In this document: piece by piece, positions 1-7,839 of the stretch
How positions within the stretch are numbered: the stretch's first letter is position 1
Layout of the letters: every line of letters starts with the position of its first letter
NCBI RefSeq assembly: GCF_029379315.1
Contig: NZ_JAQYWQ010000066.1
Span: forward strand, 1 to 39,979
DNA: 39,979 nucleotides
Source of the DNA: Nostoc sp. S13
GTDB taxonomy: Bacteria > Cyanobacteriota > Cyanobacteriia > Cyanobacteriales > Nostocaceae
Reading direction: 5' to 3'
Notes under the pieces: generated by a model
Database searches by the model: none
Seen by the model: only the letters and a program-made list of their open reading frames with translations
Told to the model about the DNA's origin: nothing
Position numbers and translations under genes: made by a program

Positions 1-5
1 CTATT

Positions 6-144
6 AGACCTATCCACAAATAAACCTCAAAATAGCTGAAACCCTTACATAGCTGACTTTTTAGCTTATATAAAACAGGAACCTCTAAAACCCTCTCCAG
101 AGCTAGGTTTCAGCCAAATAAAGTTCTCATTTCCGGATAAGTCT
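6..144. mobile_element. 139-bp MITE, copy 1
   Basis: Non-autonomous miniature inverted-repeat element with no coding capacity. The ends read AGACCTATCC and GGATAAGTCT (one mismatch between the terminal inverted repeats), and subterminal GCTGAAACC / GGTTTCAGC extends the arms to an imperfect inverted repeat of about 38 bp. It is flanked by a 3-bp direct repeat ATT (3-5 and 145-147). It differs from the copy at 5889-6027 by one base and from the copy at 16067-16205 by two. It sits at the 3' end of a broken minus-strand gene. The transposase that moves it is not in the window. Confidence 0.9.
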
Positions 145-407
145 ATTGGATAGGATTTTTTCAGTGCTGGAATAAATTTGTCTTCAATAGTCTGCAAATC
201 TGCTTGGGGTAAGGCTTTCCACTGCTTCCGCGTTGTCCAACGAATGATCAGGATAACTTCTGTGTAGTCATTGGGGCTGATTCAAACATCTTTACCGAGA
301 AATCTAGGATATTCAGCCAGCACTGTTGTCCAAATTTGTGCGTCCTTCTGGATAAAATCTTCGCATAAATTCGGGGCAACCTTAAACTTAAGGAGTTCTA
401 TAACCAT
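145..407 (-). pseudogene. Broken small ABM/TIGR03792-like protein gene
   Basis: Reading the minus strand from the ATG at 407 gives a protein beginning MVIELLKFKVAPNLCEDF and continuing with RWTTRKQWKALPQAD, which resembles the roughly 110-residue cyanobacterial family TIGR03792 (ferredoxin-like dimeric alpha/beta barrel, related to antibiotic-biosynthesis monooxygenases; function unknown). There are two lesions. An in-frame TGA follows GKDV, where the family as I recall it has Trp (a single TGG to TGA change explains it), and the C-terminus is cut off by the MITE that starts at 144. The remaining C-terminal codons would lie beyond the left edge of the window. The family assignment is from memory of its sequence pattern. 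Confidence 0.6.
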
Positions 408-539
408 GCCCTTTGAACCCTGTGCTTGCTAATTTGCCAAAATAGAGCTGTAGGCTAGAATAACTACGCTTTAAGCATAGCTTAATTGCCTACACTCAGG
501 AGCAAGGGTCGGCTGGTTAATAAGTAAGAGGAAGGGATT

Positions 540-863
540 ATGGACAGCAACAACTGGTTGCAACAGCTAATGATGGTGGGTCTTGGCACAACGTCTTTAG
601 TAGCAGAAAAACTGCGGCAAGTCAGCGATGATTTAGTTAAAGACGGTAAGCTCAATCCTGAGCAAGCCAAGGCGGTAATAGATGATATTGCCCAGCAGTT
701 AAAGTCGGAACAAGGAAACTTCGATGTCCAAATGCAAAGGCAAATGCGAAATATGATGCAAGATTTGGGAGTAGCTCGCCAGTCAGAAGTGGACGAACTG
801 AGGGGCAGAATTGACCGTTTAGAGCGTCAACTGCGCGATTTAGAAAATAAGCTTTGGCGTTAG
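540..863 (+). CDS. Phasin-like coiled-coil protein
   Basis: A 107-residue soluble protein with a short hydrophobic N-terminal helix (residues 6-22), a charged helical middle part (KLRQVSDDLVKDGKLNPEQAK) and a C-terminal coiled coil rich in E, R and L (VDELRGRIDRLERQLRDLENK). This layout matches the small proteins annotated as phasin family in cyanobacteria, which coat polyhydroxyalkanoate granules or act as helical scaffold proteins; no PHA synthase is visible here, so granule binding is inference. The ATG at 540 has a strong ribosome binding site, GAGGAAGG, five bases upstream. It stands alone, 78 bp ahead of the FKBP gene on the same strand, so co-transcription is possible. Confidence 0.7.
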   Translation: MDSNNWLQQLMMVGLGTTSLVAEKLRQVSDDLVKDGKLNPEQAKAVIDDIAQQLKSEQGNFDVQMQRQMRNMMQDLGVARQSEVDELRGRIDRLERQLRDLENKLWR

Positions 864-941
864 AATGCCCTTTCTGATTTAAACTAATTGTGTCCTGTTG
901 GTAATCTTTCTGCCTGGATACTTAAGTAAGGAGAACTGATT

Positions 942-1463
942 TTGAAACCAATTTTTCTCAGCGTGGCGTTCATGCTGGTGTGTGTTGTACTTTTGGTTGT
1001 GGGACAAGTAGGCAGTAAACAGAACACTGCCATTGCTGCCCAGTTAACCCAAACGCCGCCAGCGTCCACAATTCTAACTGAAAACAATATCTTAATTGCG
1101 AGTAATACTATGTCTGATGCTAATGTCGTAACTACCTCCTCTGGATTAAAGTATGTCGAGTTAAAAGAGGGGACTGGGGCGACTCCTCAATCTGGACAAA
1201 CGGTTGAAGTCCACTATGTCGGCACTCTAGAAGATGGAACTAAGTTTGATAGTTCACGCGATCGCGGCCAACCCTTCAGCTTTAAAATTGGCGTTGGACA
1301 GGTAATCAAAGGTTGGGACGAAGGACTTAGCACCATGAAAGTAGGCGGTCGTCGTCAGTTAATCATTCCCCCAGAGTTAGGTTATGGCTCTCGTGGTGCA
1401 GGTGGGGTGATTCCGCCCAACGCCACTCTAAATTTTGATGTGGAATTGCTGGGAGTTAAATAG
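942..1463 (+). CDS. Exported FKBP-type peptidyl-prolyl cis-trans isomerase
   Basis: A 173-residue protein with an N-terminal hydrophobic segment (residues about 3-21, FLSVAFMLVCVVLLVVGQ) acting as signal peptide or membrane anchor, a Thr/Ser/Asn-rich linker, and one complete FKBP domain from about residue 66 to the end. FKBP hallmarks visible: VEVHYVGTLEDGTKFDSS, GQVIKGWDEGL, the Tyr of ELGYGSRG, and IPPNATLNFDVELL. The enzyme isomerises Xaa-Pro bonds and would act in the periplasm or thylakoid lumen. The start is TTG at 942, chosen because AAGGAG lies seven bases upstream and a signal segment begins there; the next in-frame Met (codon 10) would cut into that segment. Confident in family, less in compartment. 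Confidence 0.9.
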   Translation: MKPIFLSVAFMLVCVVLLVVGQVGSKQNTAIAAQLTQTPPASTILTENNILIASNTMSDANVVTTSSGLKYVELKEGTGATPQSGQTVEVHYVGTLEDGTKFDSSRDRGQPFSFKIGVGQVIKGWDEGLSTMKVGGRRQLIIPPELGYGSRGAGGVIPPNATLNFDVELLGVK

Positions 1464-1547
1464 AGACTGGGGACAAGGGAGAATTATTAAAAGAAGTTTC
1501 TATTCTCTCTGTTCCCAATTCCCGATCAAATAAATCACTATTTGATC
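1464..1547. terminator. Hairpins downstream of the FKBP gene
   Basis: Two inverted repeats follow the stop codon. GGGGACAAGGGAGAA pairs imperfectly with TTCTCTCTGTTCCC about 20 bases on, and GATCAAATA (1524-1532) pairs perfectly with TATTTGATC (1539-1547) around a six-base loop. There is no clear T-tract directly after, so a rho-independent terminator role is only plausible. Confidence 0.3.
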
Positions 1548-1599
1548 AGGTACACTTTTTCAACTCAAGAGCCAGACTTAACAATTCAAAATTCAAATC

Positions 1600-1818
1600 A
1601 CCACTTCTAAGTTGTGGGCTGAGTCTGGCAACAATGCAATTATTATTACTTGGGATGAAGATAGTAATCCCTCTAATAAAGCTAAAATCCAAGGTTGCTG
1701 TGGTTTTGACCCTGATAGTAACGCTAACTTTGGCGGCGGTCACATTGCGACAATTGTGATTACCAACCACGGCTTACGGGGCATTGTGGATAACACACCC
1801 TATAATCATTACTCATAG
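1600..1818 (+). pseudogene. Relic of a phosphoesterase/acid phosphatase gene
   Basis: About 70 codons remain, reading WAESGNNAIIITWDED, then CCGFDPDSN, GGGHIATIVITNHG and DNTPYNHYS before a stop. This resembles the C-terminal core of the PF04185 phosphoesterase family (acid phosphatases and phospholipase C), where the WDE(D) and GGGHIPTIVI blocks contribute to the metal site. The several-hundred-residue N-terminal part is missing and no start or ribosome site is evident. The family normally continues after NHYS with a helix like LLRT; here a TAG ends it. A decayed gene remnant is the simplest reading. Confidence 0.65.
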
Positions 1819-2356
1819 GTATATTGAGAGTTATTTTTAATTAGCACCAGCACTATATAGCAACTTTACTACTTTTAGACTTTAAATTAATAGATAATAT
1901 TTATCAATAATAGTTAATAAACTAATTGCAACTATTCGATAAAATTCTTTGTGTAGATAGTTAAGTAGAGATAAATCTGTACGATGAGGGCTTTCTGAAT
2001 ACTGATACTTTGCACCAAATATTACATATTTTAATTACTCAGTAGTAGGCTCAAAACCCCTAATTTATCAAGAAAAGTCTAAAAAAGTAACTTGATCGGG
2101 CTGTTTTTACCCTAGTCTTAGTTTATACGATTAGGTACAAGATGTCAGGATATCGACTTGACATCAGAAAAAATTTGTATGAATTAGTACTAATCAAGAG
2201 CAGTAGTATTCTTGAAATTTTCCTTCGATTGTGTAAATTATTATTTGTTTCTATTTCATTAAGCTTGCTTTTTAATGCAAATAGATTTCAATAGTCTTTA
2301 AATGAAAGTATTTATCAACTAGATATTCAGTGGTGTAACGGAGTCAGAAAACAATA
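1819..2356. other. AT-rich intergenic region
   Basis: 538 bp with no convincing gene on either strand. It presumably holds the promoter of the iron locus that starts at 2357. A TTGACA at about 2158 without a good -10 partner, and AT-rich stretches resembling half of a Fur box (GATAATATTTATCA near 1892), are visible but weak. Confidence 0.5.
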
Positions 2357-2569
2357 ATGAAGTGTAAACAGTTTGTTCTCGGTCTATTGCTGACAGGTGC
2401 GATCGCGGTGTTAGTGACAGAACCTACTAGAAGTGACGACATATCATCACTTAGAGTTCATAAGAGTACAGTGTCCACCAATGCTAACGAAGACTTTACT
2501 CAGCAAACACGCCTGATTACCAAAGAGCAGATTGTTGAACCAATACTGACAAATTCGGCAAGTAAGTGA
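2357..2569 (+). pseudogene. N-terminal relic of a TonB-dependent receptor (likely)
   Basis: A 70-codon reading frame encoding a good signal peptide (MKCKQFVLGLLLTGAIAVLV, then TEPTRSDD) followed by a polar stretch and a stop. The signal peptide and the Asp/Ser-rich start of the mature part look like the N-termini of cyanobacterial TonB-dependent siderophore receptors, but no AMIN, plug or barrel domain follows. It lies 180 bp ahead of the PepSY-type iron protein, where a receptor gene would fit. I read it as a truncated receptor; a genuine small exported protein cannot be excluded. The ribosome site is weak (GGAG 13 bases upstream of the ATG). Confidence 0.45.
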
Positions 2570-2748
2570 GATAAAAAATCCAGCCAAGAGCGACCAATTG
2601 TTATTAGTGCAGTCGCTAACACAATAAACAGCGCCTTCCGAAGAAATCGTGCAAGTTTACGATTATCGGATTCAGTAACCGTGCGGTTTTTATCACCTTT
2701 ATTTCTGCTGCTTAATATGCTGTTGTTTTTGCTCAAGTAGTCTCTACC

Positions 2749-3915
2749 ATGCCCGCAAAAAAGCTCCGTCATCTGACCTTTATTCTGCATCGCATCCTGG
2801 GTTTTGCGATCGGATTGATTGCCATCCTAGTTAGTTTAACTGGCAGTCTGATCGTTTTCCAGCGCGAAATCAACGAGTTTCAACAGCATCAACAGTTTGG
2901 CGCTATCTTCCCTAAAGGCGATGCCTACGGCAACCCAAAGTGGGAACGCTTTTCGCTGGAAGTTATCCTGGATATTGTCAAAGCCGCCTATGCCAACCTG
3001 CCAGAAATGGCATTGCAAAGGGTTTATTTCCCAACTAAACCGGATGATTTCTTTAATGTCGTCATCTCAATTCAGGGCAGCGATTGGGTAGAAGTCTACG
3101 TCAACCCTTATACGGGGGCAATTCTGGGCAACAGTCTGCATCCCAATGCTGTACAGCACTTTCTCCAGATTGTTTATGAACTCCACACCTCGTTGAAATT
3201 GGGCGATCTGGGTTTAAAGATTCTCGGTGTTGTGGGTTTGGTAATGTGCATCGTTGTGATCACGGGAATTATCTTGTGGCCGGGTTGGCGCAAGCTGATG
3301 GCAGGCTTCAAAATTAAGTGGGATGCCCACCCCAAGCGGCTTAACTTCGATCTACACAAGGTATCTGGTATTACTGCCGCCATATTTTTACTGTTCACAT
3401 TTTTCACTGGATTTGCCTGGAATTTGGGCTATGTTGACCCTCTGATTCGTGCCATTACCTTCAGTCCTTCGCTGCCTGAGCTTGTTCTCTCTGTGCCGTT
3501 AGCAGGTCAATCTCCTCTACCTCTGAGCCAGCAGATAAAAACGGCTCAACTTGCCCTACCCGACGGAACATTGCGGAGCATTGACTTAACGACAGATCCG
3601 AAAGCGCCTCTGCGATTGCGGATGAAGCTCCCCCAAGAACGTGAGGAATATGGCATGAGCAATGTTTATCTCGATCAATACAGTGGTCAGGTTTTACGAG
3701 TTGATAATTCGTTAAAGGCATCGTTAGGCGACAAGATTCTCAATTCCTTCCAGCCATTGCACTTTGGCACCTTCGGCGGCTTACCCACCCGCATTCTTTA
3801 CATCTTCGTTGGTCTGGCTCCGTTAATTCTATTTATTACTGGCTTTGTGATGTGGTGGTATCGCAAACGCAAGCAAAAAGATGCTTATTCTCAGAAACAG
3901 AGTTATATAAACTAA
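2749..3915 (+). CDS. PepSY-associated transmembrane protein (iron-regulated, PiuB-like)
   Basis: A 388-residue inner-membrane protein of the PepSY_TM family (PF03929), usually found beside siderophore receptors and proposed to reduce or release ferric siderophores; the precise reaction is not settled. Four membrane helices are visible: residues about 16-36 (GFAIGLIAILVSLTGSLIVF), 155-175 (GLVMCIVVITGIILWPGW), 205-228 (ITAAIFLLFTFFTGFAW) and 345-366 (ILYIFVGLAPLILFITGFVM). Conserved features are the helix-1 ILHRILGF histidine, NEFQQ, the WPGWRKL turn, FDLHKVSG, and the final WWYRKRKQK. A large periplasmic loop lies between helices 1 and 2 and a second between 3 and 4. It ends 42 bp before the receptor gene, so the two are likely one operon. 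Confidence 0.85.
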   Translation: MPAKKLRHLTFILHRILGFAIGLIAILVSLTGSLIVFQREINEFQQHQQFGAIFPKGDAYGNPKWERFSLEVILDIVKAAYANLPEMALQRVYFPTKPDDFFNVVISIQGSDWVEVYVNPYTGAILGNSLHPNAVQHFLQIVYELHTSLKLGDLGLKILGVVGLVMCIVVITGIILWPGWRKLMAGFKIKWDAHPKRLNFDLHKVSGITAAIFLLFTFFTGFAWNLGYVDPLIRAITFSPSLPELVLSVPLAGQSPLPLSQQIKTAQLALPDGTLRSIDLTTDPKAPLRLRMKLPQEREEYGMSNVYLDQYSGQVLRVDNSLKASLGDKILNSFQPLHFGTFGGLPTRILYIFVGLAPLILFITGFVMWWYRKRKQKDAYSQKQSYIN

Positions 3916-3956
3916 TTCTCAAATAATCGGCTTTGTTTTAAGAAATACTATTAACT

Positions 3957-6726
3957 GTGTGGAGTATGAAACTATTGCGTAGGCGTAGCCCGTCGTTGAC
4001 ATCGTTGTTTATTTCCTGTTTTTTTATTGCTGTGGTCATACAACCAACTCAGGCAAAGGAAGTAACTGAAATTTCTCGTCTACAGGAACAAAACCGTTCC
4101 GCAAGAACAGTCAAAGAATGGTTGGCTCAGATAGAACAACAGAACCCTCCTGACCAAGGAGGGAAACAGGAGAGTGAAGTTGTACAAGTTACCTCAGTCA
4201 AAGCAAATCCCACTGATAAAGGTGTGGAGGTGATTTTACAAACTTCCATTGGGCAACAATTGCAAGTAGTAAATCGCAGTTCGGGCAATAACTTTATTGC
4301 TGACATTCCCAATGCCCAACTGCGTTTACCCAACGGTGACGCTTTTACATTTCGCTCAACTTCTCCAATTGCAGGTGTTAGCGAAATAACGGTAAGAAAC
4401 TTTGATGCTACTACTATCCGGGTGAGTGTAACAGGGGAGGCAGGTGTACCAATTGTTGAGTTGTTTGACAGTCCAGATGAAGGTATTATCTTCTCTGTGG
4501 CTAGTTCTGCATCTTCTGCACAACAGCCTCAAATGCAAAACCCCACCCATTCAGGACAGAGTGAGGGGTCACAACAAACACAACCTAGTCTTCCATCAAC
4601 ACAGAGTGATGAGCCAATTGAACTTGTGGTTACAGGTGAGCAAGATGGATATACTGTGCCAGATACAAGTACTGCAACTAGGACTGATACACCTTTACGT
4701 GATATTCCCCAGTCGATTCAGGTGATTCCCCAACAGGTGATCAGGGATCAAGGAATCACACGAATTACCGATGCGACTCGCAACGTTTCAGGCACAACGA
4801 TCGCATCGGGCTACGGCAACCTCATTGGAGATGTCCGTGTTCGTGGCTTCTACAGTGGTTTCTTAAGGGATGGATTTGCCAGTCAGCCTTTCTTTGTCGA
4901 TGGCGGCAATATTGAACAAGTAGAGGTGCTAAAGGGGCCTGCTTCGGTGCTATACGGCGCATTAGAGCCAGGTGGAATCGTGAATTATGTCACCAAGAAA
5001 CCCTTGAGTAATCCTTTCTATGCAGTCGATTTAACTGCCGGAAGCTACGACTTCTACAAAAGTACGATCGATTTGACTGGGCCCCTTAGCAATGAAAAAC
5101 GATTGCTGTACCGCTTGAATGTTTCCTATGAAAACTCCGGTAGCTACCGAGATTTCATTGACAATGATATTCTTTTCATCGCTCCCGTTGTCACCTATCA
5201 GGTTAGCGACTCAACCGACATCACCTTAGCCTATGAATATCTAAACGCGAAACTAGGATTTGATCGCGGCTTGCAACCTGTCTCTGCCTTTTTAAAAGTG
5301 CCTATAAATCTGAATATCGCCGAACCTGATGATTTTCAAGACAACGAGGAGCACCGCCTCAATTTAACGCTGAATCATCGGTTTAATCAGAATCTACGCC
5401 TGAGAAGCGGCTTTCTCTACCTCTCTGAGAAGTACAACAGTCTTGTAACTCAACCCGGAGACCTGGCCGCAGACGGTCGCACGTTGACAGATCGATCATA
5501 CTTTGGTGGTTCGAGTGACGTTGACAACTATGCGTTGCAAACGGATTTGATTGGTGACTTCAAAACCGGTTCGATCGCCCATCAAGTGCTGTTGGGGTTG
5601 GAATGGCGCAAAAGGTATCAGGCTGATCAGGGTATCGGTGGGGTTTATGAAGGGTCATTCGATATTTTAAATCCAGCCTATGGCTTACCACGCATAGCAA
5701 ATCCCAATAGTTTCTTCGAGCAAACCACCACGACCACCGGCATCTACCTGCAAGATCAGGTGACATTGCTCCCAAATCTCAAATTACTAGCTGGCGGCAG
5801 ATATGATTTTGTGGAATACAGTAGTGGGGACGGTCAATCCGCGCCGACTGAATTTTATGATAGTGCTTTTTCACCCCGCATTGGCATTAGACCTATCCAC
5901 AAATAAACCTCAAAATAGCTGAAACCCTTACATAGCTGGCTTTTTAGCTTATATAAAACAGGAACCTCTAAAACCCTCTCCAGAGCTAGGTTTCAGCCAA
6001 ATAAAGTTCTCATTTCCGGATAAGTCTATTGTCTATCAGCCCATTGAACCGATTTCGCTCTATGCCAGCTACAGTAGTTCCTTTGTTCCCAATAATAATT
6101 CTAGAACTGTCAGTGGACAACCGCTAGAGCCTTCGCGCGGGACTCAGTATGAAGTAGGCATTAAAGCTGAACTTTTTGATAAACGATTGTCAGCCACGCT
6201 TGCAGTGTATGACATCAGTAAAACCAACATTCCGACTAGAGACCTTGATAATACCACTGATAATCAGGAATACTTTATCGCGGTTGGAGAAGTAAAAAGC
6301 CGGGGGATTGAACTAGATATTGCGGGGGAAATTTTACCCGGTTGGAAGGTGATTGCTTCCGGTTACTTAAATGATGCGTTTGTGAGTAAAGATAACAATC
6401 TGCCCGAAGGTCGCCGCTTGACAAATGCACCAACTCAGGGAGCGAGTTTGTGGACAACTTATGAAGTTCAAACGGGTAACTTGAGAGGATTGGGAATTGG
6501 GGCAGGGATGTTTTTTGTGGGCGATCGCACTGCCAACATCGACGATCCATTGACCCTTCCTTCCTATGTCAGAACCGATGCTTCCATCTCCTACAAACGG
6601 GATAACTGGCGGGCAGCCCTCAACTTTAAGAACATCTTCAATGTCAAATATTACGAATCAAATGACTACCTCACTTTCCCTCAAGCACCATTTACCTTAC
6701 AGGGCACAATTTCAGTGACCTTTTGA
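3957..6726 (+). pseudogene. TonB-dependent siderophore receptor with AMIN domain, split by a MITE
   Basis: An outer-membrane ferric-siderophore receptor interrupted at codon 645. The 5' part (3957-5888) carries a signal peptide, an AMIN domain (residues about 74-178), a TonB box (ELVVTGE, about 221), the plug (TPLRDIPQSIQVIPQQVI onward) and the first two thirds of the barrel. The 3' part (6031-6726) holds the last strands and ends NVKYYESNDY ... LQGTISVTF, the usual C-terminal aromatic. Removing the 139-bp element and one ATT copy joins GGC-ATT to GTC-TAT and gives an 875-residue frame reading RIGIVYQPIEPISLYASYS. As it stands translation stops at 5906 after five foreign residues. The GTG at 3957 or the ATG at 3966 may be the start; neither has a well-spaced ribosome site. 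Codons 4-13 coincide with a CGTAGGCGTAGCCCG genomic repeat. Confidence 0.93.
5889..6027. mobile_element. 139-bp MITE, copy 2 (inside the receptor gene)
   Basis: Same element as at 6-144, with one base difference (GCTGGC instead of GCTGAC). It is flanked by ATT at 5886-5888 and 6028-6030. Because the host gene is conserved, this copy fixes the ends of the element and the 3-bp duplication: excising 142 bp gives the expected protein without an extra residue. The insertion shifts the frame and brings a stop codon 18 bases in. Confidence 0.95.
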
Positions 6727-6792
6727 TCCCCCCTAACCCCAGCAGGGCGAACACGTCTTATTTACTAATAAAAACTAATAAAGATTTCAAAA

Positions 6793-6930
6793 TCATCTAG
6801 ATAATTGTAAAATTTGCTCTAATAATACAGCACACACGGCAATGGTAATGATATCGATTAACATGTGTCGTTTGGTACGAGCTATGCGTGGATCTTGTAT
6901 CAATGCAAAGTGGTCAGCGATCACTTTCAT
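6793..6930 (-). pseudogene. ISAs1-family transposase N-terminal scrap
   Basis: About 45 codons reading HFALIQDPRIARTKRHML and IDIITIAVCAVL, the N-terminal signature of ISAs1-family (DDE_Tnp_1-associated) transposases, whose usual continuation CGADxW is missing. After CAVL the frame runs into unrelated sequence and stops. The DDE catalytic core is absent, so it is inactive. It is fused to the 3' end of the secreted-protein fragment at 6914-7039 and overlaps it in another frame. Confidence 0.7.
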
Positions 6931-7039
6931 AGACCACTCTGCCGTAGTCACTATTCCACACTTCATCTGCGATCGCCATACTCGGCGCAGCAGCCAAAAC
7001 AAATACTGCACTGACAATTACTAGTTGCTGAAGCTTCAT
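6914..7039 (-). pseudogene. Truncated secreted-protein gene (first 41 codons)
   Basis: Starts at an ATG with AGGAG five bases upstream and encodes a clean signal peptide (MKLQQLVIVSAVFVLAAAPS, then MAIA-DE) followed by EVWNSDYGRVVYESDR and a TGA. The good ribosome site, signal peptide and cleavage motif indicate a real gene start; the abrupt stop coincides with the ISAs1 scrap beginning at 6930, so the rest of the gene was lost or displaced. The identity of the full protein is not recognised. Confidence 0.6.
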
Positions 7040-7173
7040 TGCACTCCTGATTTCTAGTAAGCATATAACACCACAGACAGATGATATCGCTTGCGGTCAT
7101 AAAACTAACAATTAGAGTGTTGGCACTGTCAACAGGGAATAATCAGCGACTTCAATTACCTATGTACAACAAC

Positions 7174-7665
7174 CTACACCTGAAACCAAGCAGTCAATGC
7201 TACTGCCAAAGCATCCGCAGCATCATCTGGCTTGGGAATTTCATCTAAATCTAACTCCCGCGCCACCGCCTCTTGCACTTCTGACTTATCAGCATTGCCA
7301 TAGCCTGTTAAAGCTTGCTTAATTTGAGCAGGAGTAAACTCTACGTAGGGAAGACGACGCTGGCCCAACACCAATACGAGTACACCCCGCGCCTGTGCAA
7401 CCACGATTGTACTTGACATCCGATAAAAGAATAGTTTCTCGATCGCCACCAAATCCGGTTGCAACTCCTCCATCAGCGTGTGTAAATCATCAAACAAAGT
7501 ACATAGGCGCTGTCCCATTTCTACATCTGCTGACGTTCTAATTACCCCAAAATCCAGCATATTTACTGTAGTTTCTTGCACCTTGTGAGAAATTTGTGTA
7601 CAGCTAATTGCCCCAAATCCTAAAATTGCTAGTCCTGGATCTAATCCTAAAATTCGTTTTTCCAT
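7174..7665 (-). CDS. ruvC: Crossover junction endodeoxyribonuclease RuvC
   Basis: A 163-residue protein that resolves Holliday junctions with the RuvAB motor during recombination repair. The RNase H-like fold and four acidic catalytic residues are visible: Asp of ILGLDPGLAILGFG (residue 9), Glu of LVAIEKLFF (about 76), and the two Asp of the C-terminal DDAADALAVAL motif. The length is typical of the family. A longer frame extends 17 codons upstream, but the ATG at 7665 is chosen because the family begins immediately before ILGLDPG and GGAAA lies five bases before it. It is transcribed away from the divergent yvcK gene. Confidence 0.95.
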   Translation of the reverse strand: MEKRILGLDPGLAILGFGAISCTQISHKVQETTVNMLDFGVIRTSADVEMGQRLCTLFDDLHTLMEELQPDLVAIEKLFFYRMSSTIVVAQARGVLVLVLGQRRLPYVEFTPAQIKQALTGYGNADKSEVQEAVARELDLDEIPKPDDAADALAVALTAWFQV

Positions 7666-7839
7666 TAAATTTCCTTTTATCAAGCCAGGATATTGTTTAA
7701 CTAGAAATACTGGCAATCTTGACCACTTGCTCTTACTCTAAAGGAATTGAAAAATATAATAGTTCCACGCCTGGTGTTTTAAACCAAGTGGTATACATTT
7801 TCTGTTAATTATTGTTTGTAGCACTGCTCCAAATCAGGT

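Noticed and set aside
1884..1925. Possible Fur box upstream of the iron locus
   Set aside because: GATAATATTTATCA matches only part of the 19-bp consensus, in AT-rich DNA where such matches are expected, and lies more than 400 bp from the first gene.
2500..2790. Minus-strand 96-codon frame with a hydrophobic segment between the receptor relic and the PepSY gene
   Set aside because: It overlaps the ends of both plus-strand genes, has no ribosome site, and only a short central part looks protein-like. A small membrane protein cannot be fully excluded.
5887..6029. TA target duplication (Tc1/IS630-style) for the 139-bp MITE
   Set aside because: TA also occurs at both ends, but removing the element with TA as duplication leaves an extra Ile codon in the receptor, while a 3-bp ATT duplication restores the expected frame; the third copy also changes consistently to AAT on both sides.
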